64,000 nt of DNA from Plantago major (GCA_026545765.1 CM048839.1:85760414-85824413), one strand, 5' to 3'. Shown: positions 31,165 through 42,575, counted from the first letter of the stretch. Notes: generated by a model not told the origin, from the sequence alone. Program-made: numbers and translations.

Positions 31165-32909
31165 TCAGGAAGTTGCTGAGTGATGACCACTATTTGTAGA
31201 GCAGTCTGACTGGAGGAGGGCTCATTTATTTTGAGAGGTGGTTGTTCAGTTTTTCTTTTGTTTCCTCTTCCTCTTCCTCTCTGAGCACCTTGAAATCCTT
31301 CCCCCCCAGTCATTGTTGACTGACTAAGAATCACAAAAGATTCTAAAAGGGAGTCAAAGTTTCCTTGCAGATAGTTGTAAGCAGGAACCAACTTTTCCAG
31401 ATTAACCTTGAGCTCCTGATTTTGTTTGATAAGACCTCTTTCCTTATCACTGAGCTCTGCCAATGGGCCTTGAATAGCATCTGCTTTTCCAGCAGCATAG
31501 CTAGCCTCTTCAAAGGCTTTTGCAGCCAAGTTTTGGTCATCATTCCTAACCATGCCTAGGTCTTTCTGAGCAACGGCCAGACTGGTTGTTCTCTGAGTGA
31601 TGAGCTCAGTGAATGTCTTCATCTCTGTAGGGACTGATGCAATGGCGGCTTCATCTTGAGATGACAACTCCTTTTTCAATTTAGCCAGTACTTGATATCT
31701 GTTCAAGTATTCATTGGAGTTTACATTTGGCAGCTTGCTGAAGATTTCAGGAGCAATCAGCTTCCTTTTCAAATGAGACACCACCAAGTGCTCATTTCGG
31801 TGGTCTGCCAATTTCTTCTCTTCTTCATCATCTGAGTCATCAGCCCAGTGATCTTCATCCTCTTGGACATTTTCATCAATGTTCTCTAGTCCAACAACCA
31901 TCTCAGAGATGGGTTTCTTTCCTTTTAGTGAGGAGGATGGTACATCATTTGGTAATGCAGCCTTAGCATCATGCTTGTGTTCAGATACTTGCTCAGTATC
32001 TAATTCCTCAGCAATTGCCTGAACAACAAGCTGGAGTTCTTTCATTTCAGCATAAGCTTCCATTTCCTTGATTGTTTGATCTTCAATCTTTTGGAGCTTT
32101 TCTTTAGATTCAACTATCTTGTCTTCCAGATGAAGATTTAGCTGTTGTTCTTCCTCCAATAGTTGTTTGAGTTGAGCAACTCTGGCTTGTGCATCCAATA
32201 TTTTCTGAGTGTTGTCCTCAGAGTGCTCAACTACTTGTTCAGTAGAGTCTTTTTGTTGGGGAGATGGATGGATAGATTTCTGAGGAGATGGAGGAGGGGA
32301 TTTTTGTGATGTCCTCTCAGTGTGCTTTTTAGCAACTGAGGTATTATTACCTTGTGCAATCCCTCCTGTCCCTGGTGCAGGGGCATCATCATCATCCTTC
32401 TTATCATCCTCGTCCTTGTGATGGTCAGAAGGAGGTTCTTCATAGTCATTCTCATCAGTCTCCTTCTCTTCTTCATCTTCAGAGACCAGATTGATCAATT
32501 CTGGAATAGTGATCATTTGCCCATTTACTTCTTCTTGCTCAGAGGGTATGATTTGTAGAGACTTGGACAAGATTGGCTTGAATGCCATCTCCATTATGGT
32601 TTGACCATCTGCCTTTTCAAAGGCTTGAGTGAGATTGTGTGCCACTTCCTTGATGAAGTCCTTATGCATTAGAGAAGCAAAAGAATATTGCTCCGTTGGG
32701 AACATTGCATGGACATAATTTTCAAGGTCAAATGCTCTTTCTCTTCTGGTAGGGTGATAAGTGACTCTTGTTATTTCAGTCAAATCAGAGCATCTGAGTC
32801 TCTGCCATTTCTTGAAGCACTTGAGATGCTTTGGCAGAGTGTGATTCTTGAAAAATGGAAGCAGGTCTTCTGTTGAGAATGCAGAGACCTTTGGCACACT
32901 TGTTTGAGC
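31165..32909 (-). pseudogene. Element A extra gene, last exon (3' end lost)
   Basis: Open from the splice acceptor at 32910 leftward. It begins AQTSVPKVSAFSTEDL, then shows a conserved region KHLKCFKKWQRLRCSDL, then ENYVHAMFPTEQYSFASLMH and INLVSEDEEEKETDENDYEE. A very acidic stretch, a long coiled coil (RVAQLKQLLEEEQQLNLHLE; VQAIAEELDTEQ) and further helical repeats (ITQRTTSLAVAQKDLGMVRN; LIKQNQELKVNLEKLVPAYN) come next, followed by an Arg/Gly-rich patch GAQRGRGRGNKRK. Near 31165 the sequence switches to Athila-like RT of E2, so any product would be a fusion. The Sirevirus envelope-like protein is the closest positional match. Biochemical function unknown. Confidence 0.65.
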
Positions 32910-33788
32910 CTGAAAGAAAGAGTTTTGAGTTAGATTCAAAACTTGTGTAGATATCTGAGTACTAGTGTAGTTAGGTTTCTGATTTACCTGAATAAGTACA
33001 TGAGGCTCAGAGACATGTACTACTGAGGCAGGGGGTGCCTCAAATATCTTGTTGTGAGGTGGAGACTTGGGAGTCTGGTCCTCATCAACCTTTCTTTCTG
33101 CTTGAACCTGAGAATTAAAATTATCACAATACTTAGGAAATTGTCATGAAAGAGTTTATGCAATAAAGCTTCAATGATTTCTGAGTTTTACACTTACTTC
33201 CTCAAAAGGAGGCTCAGAATCATTTTTCTCATAAACTTTCTCAGTTTCTGGTGTTCTTTCAGGTGTTGTTGCCTTGGGGGCTTCATCACTTTCCATGGGT
33301 GCAGGGGATGTAGCAACTCTTTTCCCTTGCACTTCTACTTCTGAATGAGCCTGTAAGTAGAAAGTATTGAGTAATTAGAGAAGAATTCATATGAACCCAT
33401 AATGAAGGATATTTATCTCTGATTTTTATATACCTTCACACTAGAAGGCTCAATGACATTTTCTTCAGAAACCTTGACGGTTTCTGGGTCCTTTTCTTCT
33501 TCTTTCTCAGTTGGAGCCTATTAGAAACAAACACTTAAGAGTATTAGTCAAGTGTATAAAGTACTTATCTGAGATGCTATATTTTAAGGAACCATCTTCT
33601 ACCTGTGAGACAGGCTCATGTTCCTTAAGTGGTGAGGCTATGGAAGCCTCCTTCTCAGTCTCTGAGGCCAGCTTTGCAGCTTCCTCTTGTTCATTTGTTT
33701 CTAATTCAGCCTGTAACAAAGAAATTTTAATAAGTAACAAGATTTAGGCATAAGTTATCACAAGTAAAGAGTTATACCATTCAGCTAC
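32910..33788 (-). other. Element A array of five introns and four symmetric exons
   Basis: On the minus strand five candidate introns, each starting GT and ending AG: 33711-33788 (78 bp), 33518-33602 (85), 33351-33433 (83), 33108-33197 (90), 32910-32987 (78). The donor at 33197 is a full GTAAGT. The exons between them are 33603-33710 (108 bp), 33434-33517 (84), 33198-33350 (153) and 32988-33107 (120), all multiples of three and all open. Three of the four exons begin with GCT (Ala), and several end in a KVSE...EP-like acidic motif, suggesting tandem exon duplication. Introns carry stops. No other interpretation joins the open frames on either side. Confidence 0.75.
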
Positions 33789-35765
33789 TTGAGCTTTGTC
33801 AGGCTGACTGGTCTCTGGAACTTGTGAAGTTTTCATGCGTTGGTCTTATTGTTTGGACCACTTCTTTGTTGGAAGTTTGAGGTACTTCTGACCTATCCTG
33901 AGTGTGCAACTCAGTTGCCTCCCCTGGTTGATCATTCTGAGCAGATGCCTCAGTTTGATCCCTCTCATTGAGTTGGGGAACCTGCTCATTTACAGAATTT
34001 TCTTCAGCAGTCAGGAGTGCTGGTATGTCAAACTGCAATTTATTCACCATGGCTTCATTATCATCTGGTGAATCATGTGAATTGGATGACTTAAAGTGTG
34101 GCTCATCCTGATCCTTTTGTGACAGTTTGTATAGTGTGGAGGCAATGTCAGAATCCCCCATCACTATGTCACCACTTCTCAAAGCTTCTTCTACCAGCTT
34201 GAGTGTGTCTTGTCCAGATTCCTTGGACTTAGGTGCTATGTCAGTAACCTCTGTACTAAGTGCTTCTTCAACAACCTTAGTAATGCGTTCTTTCTCAGCA
34301 ACCTCTGAAATTGGTGCTTGTTCAGCAACCTGAGGTGTGGGTTCTTCTTCAGATACCTCTATTCTTTCAGCATCCTTAGAACTTGTTGCTTTTTTAGCAA
34401 CCTTAGCCCTTTTTTTTTATTTCTGTAGGACTTGAGAGATGACCAATTCATCATCATCAGAGCTCTCATCAGCATTAGGAACTGATTTATCCATAATCCC
34501 TGCGGTTTCTATAGATAGGGCTTGATGCCTGCCACTACTCTCATTTTTACCAATGAGTTCATCAGCAAGGCTTTCCTTGGTAGCATTGATGAGTTCATGT
34601 GCTGTGAACTTAGCAACATTGATGAGTTCATCTGCATTGAACTTAGCAGCATTGATGAGTTCATCTTCATTGATGAGTTCATCAGCAGTGGCGGCAGATA
34701 TCTGATAGTTGACATCGACAATGGGTATGCCTTCTTTCGTGAAGTTCTGGGCTTTTTGGTTGCAACGGAACCTTTAGATACCTCATCAGTCTTTCGTTTC
34801 TTGGAACCTTTCTGAGACGTAGTAACCTTTTTCATCATGTTTGTATACTCATATTTGTAGAGCAGGTTACTGTTGGCTATGTCAGCTGTCTCTCTGAGTT
34901 CAATGCCAAGCTTTTCCAGCAAGAAACATATCTTCAGTCCATAGCTTACTGTAGCTTTTGGTTCAGCAAGGCCATTGACGATTTTAGTCTCAAAGCCTTG
35001 AATCTTCTTCACAAATTTCATAAAGGCGTACTTCCCCCAATAGAAAGGGTTTTCCAACCTTTTGTTCTATTGATTCAACAAGAACATCATCATCCAACGT
35101 TCTTGGCTTATCTTGTCGGCACCTCCTTGTAGACCATCAAAGCATCTGTGAAGAATGCATGCCAATACATCCCAGTGAACCAACAGATGTCTGGTTCTGA
35201 TGTCAACAAGTTTGAAGTCGATGGGTGTATCTGATTTTTCAAGATCACACACATCACTATACAGTTGCTTCACACCTTCAAGGAGATCATCATCCTTGGT
35301 GTTTATTTCAAAATCATTTCCCAGATTTTGAAGTTCAAACAACTCACATAAAGTTGTTAAGTTCAAAAGGATGTCCTTTCCTTGAACTTTTGTTTTTATA
35401 TACACTATTTCAGTGCCTTCATCAACACAGGAAATAATCCTGGAATTGTTGTAAAATTCCAACACATCCAGTGAAGAAACTCCCCTGGGAATAGCATATT
35501 GGAAACCCTTAATTTGTGTCTTTTCAAGCATACCAAGAATCAACTTCCTATCAGCTTAGTTTTCAATTGAAACAACGAGGTATTCCTCAATCATTGTACC
35601 ACCCCAAATCATACCCCAAATCATCCTGTGATTTGAAGTCCACTGATCAGGATTGAACTCTCCAATCAACCGATTGTTTGTTATGACCAGCACTGGTGAT
35701 TGCTTTTCAGCAGTATCAGAGGTGGTGGCTTGAGAAGCAGTTGTGGAAGCACGTATGGGAGCCAT
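33789..35765 (-). pseudogene. Element A extra gene, first exon, plant transposon-protein-like domain
   Basis: Starts MAPIRASTTASQATTS. The conserved core reads SNHRMIWGMIWGGTMIEEYL, a stop, GVSSLDVLEFYNNSRIISCV, KVQGKDILLNLTTLCELFEL, TRHLLVHWDVLACILHRCFD, another stop, NPFYWGKYAFMKFVKKIQGF and YGLKICFLLEKLGIELRE, followed by Lys-rich nuclear-signal-like runs (GSKKRKTDE). The YNN...VQGK...HWDV pattern resembles the putative plant transposon protein domain. Further left are DELIN repeats and Glu/Val-rich sequence ending SQPDKAQ at the first donor. Stops near 35556 and 35064 and frameshifts near 34710 and 33880 show decay. The start ATG is the first in a frame shared with element B. Confidence 0.65.
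34540..34690 (-). repeat. DELIN tandem repeat in the extra gene of element A
   Basis: The plus strand repeats GATGAGTTCATC about every 15-36 bp; the minus strand encodes five DELIN/HELIN/DELIG units separated by short linkers such as AAKFNA and TKESLA. Element B has three units at the matching place (57700-57800). Confidence 0.85.
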
Positions 35766-36414
35766 CTCTTTAAATAGTAGTAGTTTTTGAAACTTGGAAA
35801 GAGATTAGGGTAAAGGATTAGTAATTCTTTGCAGAAAAACTAAGCAGGAATCAGTAGTTGCAGGAAAATTGCAGGGAGATTTGAGAGTATTTTGCATTTT
35901 TTGTGCAAGAGCAAATGTAGGATTAGGCGAATGTGATTCCTTTTGCCAAAACCCTATATATATAGCAGTGTAATTCCAACAGGCAAAAATACACAAATTA
36001 ATTTTGTGCATTTGTATCTGTGTACGTGCAGTAAGGTATGGGTGAAAGACTACTTTGCATTAAATGTTAATGGGCCATAACCGTTTTTATAGTCCACTAC
36101 TTTTTACCGAGAATTAATCGTGGCCTTTAGAATGGAACGCCCATTTCATCAATGGCTGGGATTGCTTTTCCAGCAATGATCACAATCAACCTATGTGATT
36201 GTGCCCAATTAATGAATTTTGGTGAGTATCTATCTGAATCACATCTCTTCTGTGTGACTAAGAGACAATTTTGTATCTAAGTCTATCTCACACACAGTAT
36301 CTGTTCATGTTTTACACAAAGATAGAAATAATACAAATTTCAAGAGAGTAGTTGACTGCAGACAGTTGTACTATTCTCTTTTGTGTCCCGCCTCACCAAG
36401 TGATCTCATAGACA
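35766..36414. other. Element A non-coding interval between hairpin array and extra gene
   Basis: About 650 bp with no convincing frame. It aligns by eye with 58890-59524 of element B, including a CAATTAATGAATTTTGG-type block near 36205 and a GAGAGTAGTTGACT block near 36344. The conservation suggests a leader or splice region for the extra gene, but nothing specific was recognised. Confidence 0.5.
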
Positions 36415-36669
36415 TCTGAGTACCTATATCAGAAATCTTTAAATAGCTATTTTACCCTTTAACCTTAGATATCTGAGTACCCGTCTCAGATATCTTTTTG
36501 CTATGTGTTTCACCTTTTGTCTTTGATATTCTGGATTCCCGTTCCAGATATCTTATCTCTTCTTTTCCCTTCTCAATCATACTGAGTTCCTGTCTCAGAT
36601 ACCTTTTTGCCTTGAATATCTAGATGCATGTTCCAGAGATCTTTCTCCTTTCTGAATTTCTGTCTTAGA
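36415..36669 (-). repeat. Hairpin array after pol stop, element A
   Basis: Six 19-nt hairpin units (6-bp arms, 7-nt loop) start at 36415, 36472, 36530, 36581, 36619 and 36651. The best are TCTGAG-TACCCGT-CTCAGA at 36472 and TCTGGA-TTCCCGT-TCCAGA at 36530; the others have one mismatch or wobble. The last unit overlaps the pol stop codon region. Element B has the matching array. Confidence 0.8.
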
Positions 36670-38103
36670 GATTAGAACTTTTCAGTTCCTTTGGTAGCTC
36701 CATTAACCCAAGACTATGTCTCAAGGTTAAGAACCTGCTTTCTTGCAAAGGCTTTGTAAAGATATCTGGAAGTTGGTCTTCAGTACCAATATTGAGTATC
36801 TCTATATTGCCTTTTTCAACATGGTCTCTAATGAAGTGGTGTCTAACATCAATGTGCTTTGTTCTTGCATGAAACTTAGGATTCTGAGTTATGGCAATAG
36901 CACTTGTGTTGTCACAGAAAATCGGAGTTTTCTCTTCATTGATCTCATAATCTCTGAGTTGCTGTTGTATCCAAAATATCTGTGAAGCACAACACCCAAC
37001 AACAATATATTCAACCTCTGTTGTAGATGTGGCAATTGAGTTTTGTTTGTTGCTGAACCATGATATTAATCTGGCACCAAGAAATTGACAAGTTCCTGAG
37101 GTGCATCTATCAAGCAATGATCCAACATAGTCAGCATCAGAATAGCCAACTAAACTCAATCCATTGTCTTTGGATACCACAATCCAACTTCTACAGTACC
37201 CTTTACATACCTTAATATTTTCATAGCAATGTTGTAGTGTGATTGCATTGGATTTGTCTGAAATATAATGTCATCAACATATACTTGAACTAAAAGTAGT
37301 TTCCCCTCAAGGCTCAAAGTAAAGAGTGTTTTATCAACATCTCCTTTCTTGAAGCTATTTTCTAGCAAGTATTTGGCTAAAGTATCATACAATGCTCTCG
37401 GAGCCTGTTTCAGTCCATACAGAGCTTTCTGAAGCTTATAAACCATTCTACTTGCCGTGGAAACCTCAAAGCCTGGTGGTTGTTCAACATAGACTTCCTC
37501 AGCAAGTTCACCATTTAGGAATGCACTTTTGACATCCATCTGATAAACTTTAAAGTCATTATGAGCTGCAAAGGCTAGAAATAGTCTAATTGCATCCAAT
37601 CTTGCAACTGGAGCATATGACTCATCAAAATCTAGTCCTTCTGTCTGGGTGAATCCCTTGGCAACCAACCTTGCTTTGTTTCTGGTTATTTCACCAGACT
37701 CATTCATTTTATTTCTGAAAATCCACATGGTTCCAATTACAGATATTCCGTCAACAAATGGAACCAGTTTCCAGACTTTGTTTCTCTCAAATTGATCCAA
37801 CTCTTCTTGCATTGCAGAGATCCAATCTTGATCATTCAATGCTTCTTCTATAGTTTTAGGTTCAATGTTTGAGATGAAACATCCATAAAGAGAATCAACA
37901 ATTGCTCTCCTAGTTCTATCTCCTTGGTATAAAGGACCAATCACATCCTTGGCAGGATGATTTCTTATCCATTTCATAATGGGTTTTGAACTAGTAGGAT
38001 CAATATCATTTTGATCTGAATGTGAATCAATATGATCTTGACAGGATACTTGTGCAGTATCTGAGATATCTGGCACACAGGAAATGCCATAGATATCTGA
38101 CAC
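36665..38103 (-). pseudogene. Element A Copia RT and RNase H, with internal deletion
   Basis: RT motifs: [72 protein letters not shown] and VYVDDIIF, with the catalytic YVDD. Immediately after YVDDIIF the sequence jumps to [19 protein letters not shown]: compared with element B, 351 bp (117 codons) of RT thumb/connection are missing in frame. A 1-bp loss in a T run near 37175 then shifts the frame before RNase H ([47 protein letters not shown]). The pol stop is the TAA at 36665. The product could not be active. Confidence 0.85.
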
Positions 38104-38311
38104 TTTTTCAGTGTTAGAGATATATGGGATTGGATTTTCAGCAATCTCATTCTCAGAAACCTCTTCATGATGAAAGGTTCTCAGTAACTTGTTCCATTTC
38201 TGAAATTCTCATAGGAAATTCTTCATCATGTCTTAGAGTCATCTGGTTGTTACTAAGCAATGGTTGCTTTTCATCGTCAAAGTCATCCTCTAAATGAATG
38301 ACAGAGTTGTT

Positions 38312-39480
38312 TCATTTTGAGGATTCTTCTTCAGAATCTTTAATCATTAGTTCTTTGAAACTATATGAGAGTTCTTCATTCAAGAGTACTTTCTTGTTTC
38401 CTTCGTAGAAGACTACATGAACAGATTCTTCAATCTTTTGCGTTCTTTTGTTGTAGATTCTGTAGGCTTTGCTATTAAGAGAATAACGAACCTTCAATTG
38501 CTTTTGGTTGAAATGTTTTCAAGTATTCTTTTTTCCATTGTTAAAAACAAAACATCAGCAACCAAACACCCTTAGATGTTTGATACTAGGGGGTCTACCA
38601 ATCAAAAGTTCATAAGGAGTTTTGTCATGGTGTTTGTTAATCAAACATCTATTTTGAGTGTAGCAGGCTGTGTTAACAACTTCAACCCAATAGATTTCAC
38701 TTATTTCAGTGTCAGTAAGCATTGTTCTTGCCGCTTCTTTTATGGTCCTATTCTTCCTTTCTGCATCACCATTTTGTTGTGGTGTCCTTACTGAAGATAG
38801 TTGATGTTGTATACCTTTGCAGGTACAAAACTCTTTTATGTACTGGTTCACAAACTTAGTACCATGGTCTATTCTGATTACAGATACGTTGTCAATTTTC
38901 ATGACTTCAAGCTTATTCAGCAAGTTGGGTATCTCAACCCTTATATCAGATTTTTGTTTGAGAAATACAACTCAAGTGAATCTTGAGTAATCATCAACAA
39001 CAACCAGACCATACTTCTTTCCTGCATAGCTAGTTACAGAGGATTCAAAAAGATCCATATGTAACATTTGCAGTGGCCTTTCACTGGAGTGTCTAGTTTT
39101 AGACTTGAAAGATGTTTTGGATTGTTTTCCCATTTGGCAAGCTGAGCATATACCATCTTTTCTATATGCCATTTTGGGTAAACCAACCACCAATTCTTTC
39201 TTGCCTAGCTTGTTCAGAGTTTTGAAGTTCAAGTGACTCATTCTTTTATGCCATAGCCAGTTTTCTTCAGTGTGGCCAGATTGACCCACCATGAGACATT
39301 CTTCAGTTGTGGCAGATGCCCAGTCAGCAACATAAAGATTTCCTTTTCGCCTAGCAACTAAGACTGTCTGCTTTGACTCATTGTCAATTACTTTGCATAG
39401 TTTTGACTTGATCTTTACACTGTACCCTTTGTCTACCAATTGACTCATGCTTAGGAGATTATATTTCAATCCCTTTACAT
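38312..39480 (-). pseudogene. Element A Copia integrase
   Basis: Pre-integrase zinc region WLWHKRMSHLNFKTLNKL with CSACQMGKQ completes an HHCC motif. The core has first Asp in LHMDLFESS, DDYSRFT, second Asp in IRIDHGTKFVNQ and catalytic Glu in QQNGDAERKNRT. C-terminal motifs are NRCLINKHHDKTPYELLIGR, LRVFGC and AYRIYNKRTQKIEESVHVVF. Frameshifts near 38960, 38540 and 38500 split it. The D, D, E triad is complete here, unlike element B. Confidence 0.85.
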
Positions 39481-39599
39481 ATAGTACTTCAGAGATTGTA
39501 AGAGCTCCAACTTCAGATTGCCAAAACCTATGGATGGATTTTCATCTCCTCCAGCAAATCTAATAATTGGTCATTTATCGCATTTTCTGTAGTTAATCA

Positions 39600-42575
39600 G
39601 ATTTGCTTTGTCTCCTGTCATGTGCTTCCCACATCCACTATCAAAATGCTACTTCGGGTTCTTCCTCAGAGTGTTCTGCACAAAACAGGAAACATGGAGT
39701 TAGGCTCTCATTCCAACAATGGAACCTGCTGGACTAAAGAATCTCCCATTAAGAATCCATTTCTGAATAAATTTCTTTGGGGTATTCTTTTGTCTTGTTG
39801 GAACATAAGAAGGAATTTTAGGTAAATGATTAGTGTCATTATCATTTAAAGATATTTTCCTTCTTGGTGTGTTCCTTGGTGCTCCTCGTGGTGCTTTCAG
39901 ATACCTGTCAGATTGCTGAGTCTGCTTTTCAGAAAACTTAGCTTTCCTTGCCAGATTTCTTCTAGCCCTGGCATTCAGAGTGGTCGTAACCTGTTCTTTT
40001 TTCCACTTTTGATGATTGCTATGCGCAATCCTGGCTTTCATCCATCGTTCTTGCTCTTGTTTATACTCACGAGCGAGTTGTTTCTCGATGGATTTATAAC
40101 CAATGCCATTTCGAGTACCTGGTGCTGTCTAAGTTCTCTTATCAGCAGCTTTGCTAGTCTCTGGAACGTCTTTCTTTCCAGAAAATGTGATGTTGGAAAA
40201 TTTGCCTGCTTCTGCAATTTTTCCTTTCTGAGAGACATGGCACTGTGGGTGATTACACTTTTCAGTGTAATGTTTCTTTACAGAAACATTCCCAACAATT
40301 TTCTTTTGGACTTGTTTTTCCCAAAAAGGTTTGGTCGCGACTGCCTTTCCTTTGTCAACAACCTTAGCTTTCTGACCAATGCTGTAGGTTATTTGAGAAC
40401 GGATTTTTTACAAATTAGTCACTAATGGGACAACTTTTTACCGTGAGACACCCATAGATTTTCACCCAACGAGCAGGTCACTTTGGTTACGGGCAAGTCA
40501 CCTTGGTACCGGTACCCCGGTACCAGTACCGGACATGGGTGGTGGAATCCGGTGGTGGGTGGCGGATTCCGGTGGTGTGGTGGATTCCACCATGTCGATC
40601 TGTACCGGTGCTTGTACCGTCTTGGGGTACCGATTCAAGGTGACTTGCCCGTAACCAAAGTGACCTGCTCGTTGGGCGAAAATCTATGGGTGTCTCACGG
40701 TAAAAAGTTGTGCAATTGGTGACCTATTGGTAGCTTGCCCATTTGAGAACCATCTTATTGAGCACTAACAAATGTTATTCTTTTTGTCACTCTTATTCAG
40801 AGTTGTAGAACTATTTGTTTGTGTGTTCAGCCCAAGTCCTCCCTTTTCTGAAGGATCTCTTAAATAAGAGTGTACTTCAGTAAGAGTGTCGCTAGCTTTG
40901 GCATAGGATTGATAAGATAGTTCTTTCTTTTTGAGTTCCTCATTTTCAGAAAGAAGGTTTTTGTTTTCCTTTTATAGTATATCCATTGCCTTTCTATGTG
41001 ACTTCTCCGTCTCAGATATCTGTGCATTGAGAAATGCATTTTCAGCATCCTTTTTCTCAGATATCTTGAGTAATTGTGAATTTTCCTTCTCAAGAAAATT
41101 CTTTTCTTCTTAAAAAATGTCGGCTCTAGCTCGGACCATTTGAAATTCTCTTTTGTAGAGATCAAGTTCTCTTCTGATATATTCTAAATCTCTCATTTCT
41201 TCCTCATCACTGTCATAATTTATGAATTGAGAAATGTTGGTTACCTCATCAGCCATTAGGCAAGGCTCAATGTTGTAGCAATCTGGATAGATCTCCTCAG
41301 CAACCCCACATAATTCCCTTTTCTTTTGACCAAAGTCAACCAATTCATGTGTGATGCCACATAATTCTGGAGAAGGTAGTTTGGAGTCATCTGAGTCTTC
41401 TTCCCCAGATTCTGACTCAATGTCAAGAGCATCTAGTTGGATTTGAATCTTTTTCCTTACTTCATTGAGCATAGCTCTCTGACCTCTCTTGAAGTTTCTT
41501 CTATCTTTCTTGTCACCTGTCTTTAGCTTATTGAAAACAGGGCAGTCTCTTTTAAAATGACCAGGTTTCTGACAATAGACACATATATCATTTCCGATTT
41601 TTGCTTCCTCAGTACTAGATGCTTGCTGAGCCGGCTTGTTCAGCGAGCTTGACAGCTGCATATTTTTGTACTGGTGATAATTTGAGCCTAGATGTTTTTT
41701 CAGCTTTTCTTCTCTCAATCTCCCGACTGACATATTTTCTCATTTGCTTTACAGCAAGAGCATCTTCCTCAGTCATTTCCTTGGTATCCTTCTTTTCAGA
41801 AGTACCTTGTGTTACTAAAGCAACATTGTGAACTTTCTCAGCAATTATTTGTTCTCTCTGAGTAGTTTCATAGTTGACAGTAGCTAGGTGGGAAAAGAGT
41901 TCTACTAGAGTGATATTTAGCATTCCTTGGTTGAAATAAAAATACTGAGTATGTTCCCAGTTTTGATTCAAGCTTCTCACCATAGTCTTAACCTTTTCAG
42001 AGTTAGAGTATCTCTCACTTTCCAAGTCCAGCCATTTCACTCATCAGTGTTGTCAATCGGAAATCTAGTTCTTCAAGAGTCTCTGTGGGACCTTGTTTAA
42101 AGTTTTGGAATTTAAGCTTCAAAACTTCGAACTTATTTTCCTTTATTTTCTCGTCTTAAATGCATTTCTTCAATCAGTTGCGGGCCACTTTCATTGCTTT
42201 TTACAGTTTACACTGTATGTGCTCTGAAGTGGAACGTATGATGATATTGCAAGCCTGACCATCTAGTCGATTTCTCTTGGCATCTTCCATTTTCCAGAGC
42301 TCTCTGGGCTTTGGCTCATAAACAACTTGACCAGTAGGTCTTCCACTGGTTGACACACCTGTTTGTGAGGAACCACCACTTGGTTCTTCATCAGTGGGAA
42401 CTCTGTCCCTACCATTTGAAACCTCCATAACCTGCTTGAGTTGTTGAATGACTATGGGGCCATTCTTTATTACTTCGATCATTTCGTCACTAATGGCTTC
42501 TAGGTGGAGCATCATGTTGTTCTTCCATTTCTCATAGTTCTCTGGCTTGAGAATTGGAGCGTCACTTAAAGACAT
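39600..42575 (-). pseudogene. Element A gag and protease
   Basis: Gag starts MSLSDAPILKPENYEKWKNN at 42575, about 105 bp inside the PBS. It continues with KWLDLESERYSNSEKVKTMV and LNITLVELFSHLATVNYE. A CCHC knuckle CVYCQKPGHFKRDC (about 41540-41585), an acidic/coiled-coil region (RRELDLYKREFQMVRARA) and a Lys-rich tail follow. The protease active site reads HFDSGCGKHMTG with DSG at 39634-39642. Stops near 42201 and 41110, frameshifts, and the MITE at 40401-40740 break it. Gag forms the particle; long Sirevirus gags with coiled coils can bind host proteins. Confidence 0.78.
40401..40740. mobile_element. Mutator-type MITE (340 bp) with long inverted repeats
   Basis: The target-site duplication ATTTGAGAAC is perfect at 40391-40400 and 40741-40750. 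Element B lacks the insert and shows one TTTGGGAAC at that place. The terminal inverted repeats are about 100 bp: inside slightly degenerate tips, ACAACTTTTTACCGTGAGAC and following bases to GGCAAGTCACCTTG are inverted almost perfectly. A 9-10 bp duplication with long repeats fits the Mutator superfamily. The centre is rich in GGTACC and GGTGGTGG-type repeats. No coding capacity. Confidence 0.9.

Noticed and set aside
30780-32939. Single 719-codon host protein
   Set aside because: The left third switches to Athila-like RT in a shifting frame; it is a junction of two retroelements, and the right end begins inside an intron.
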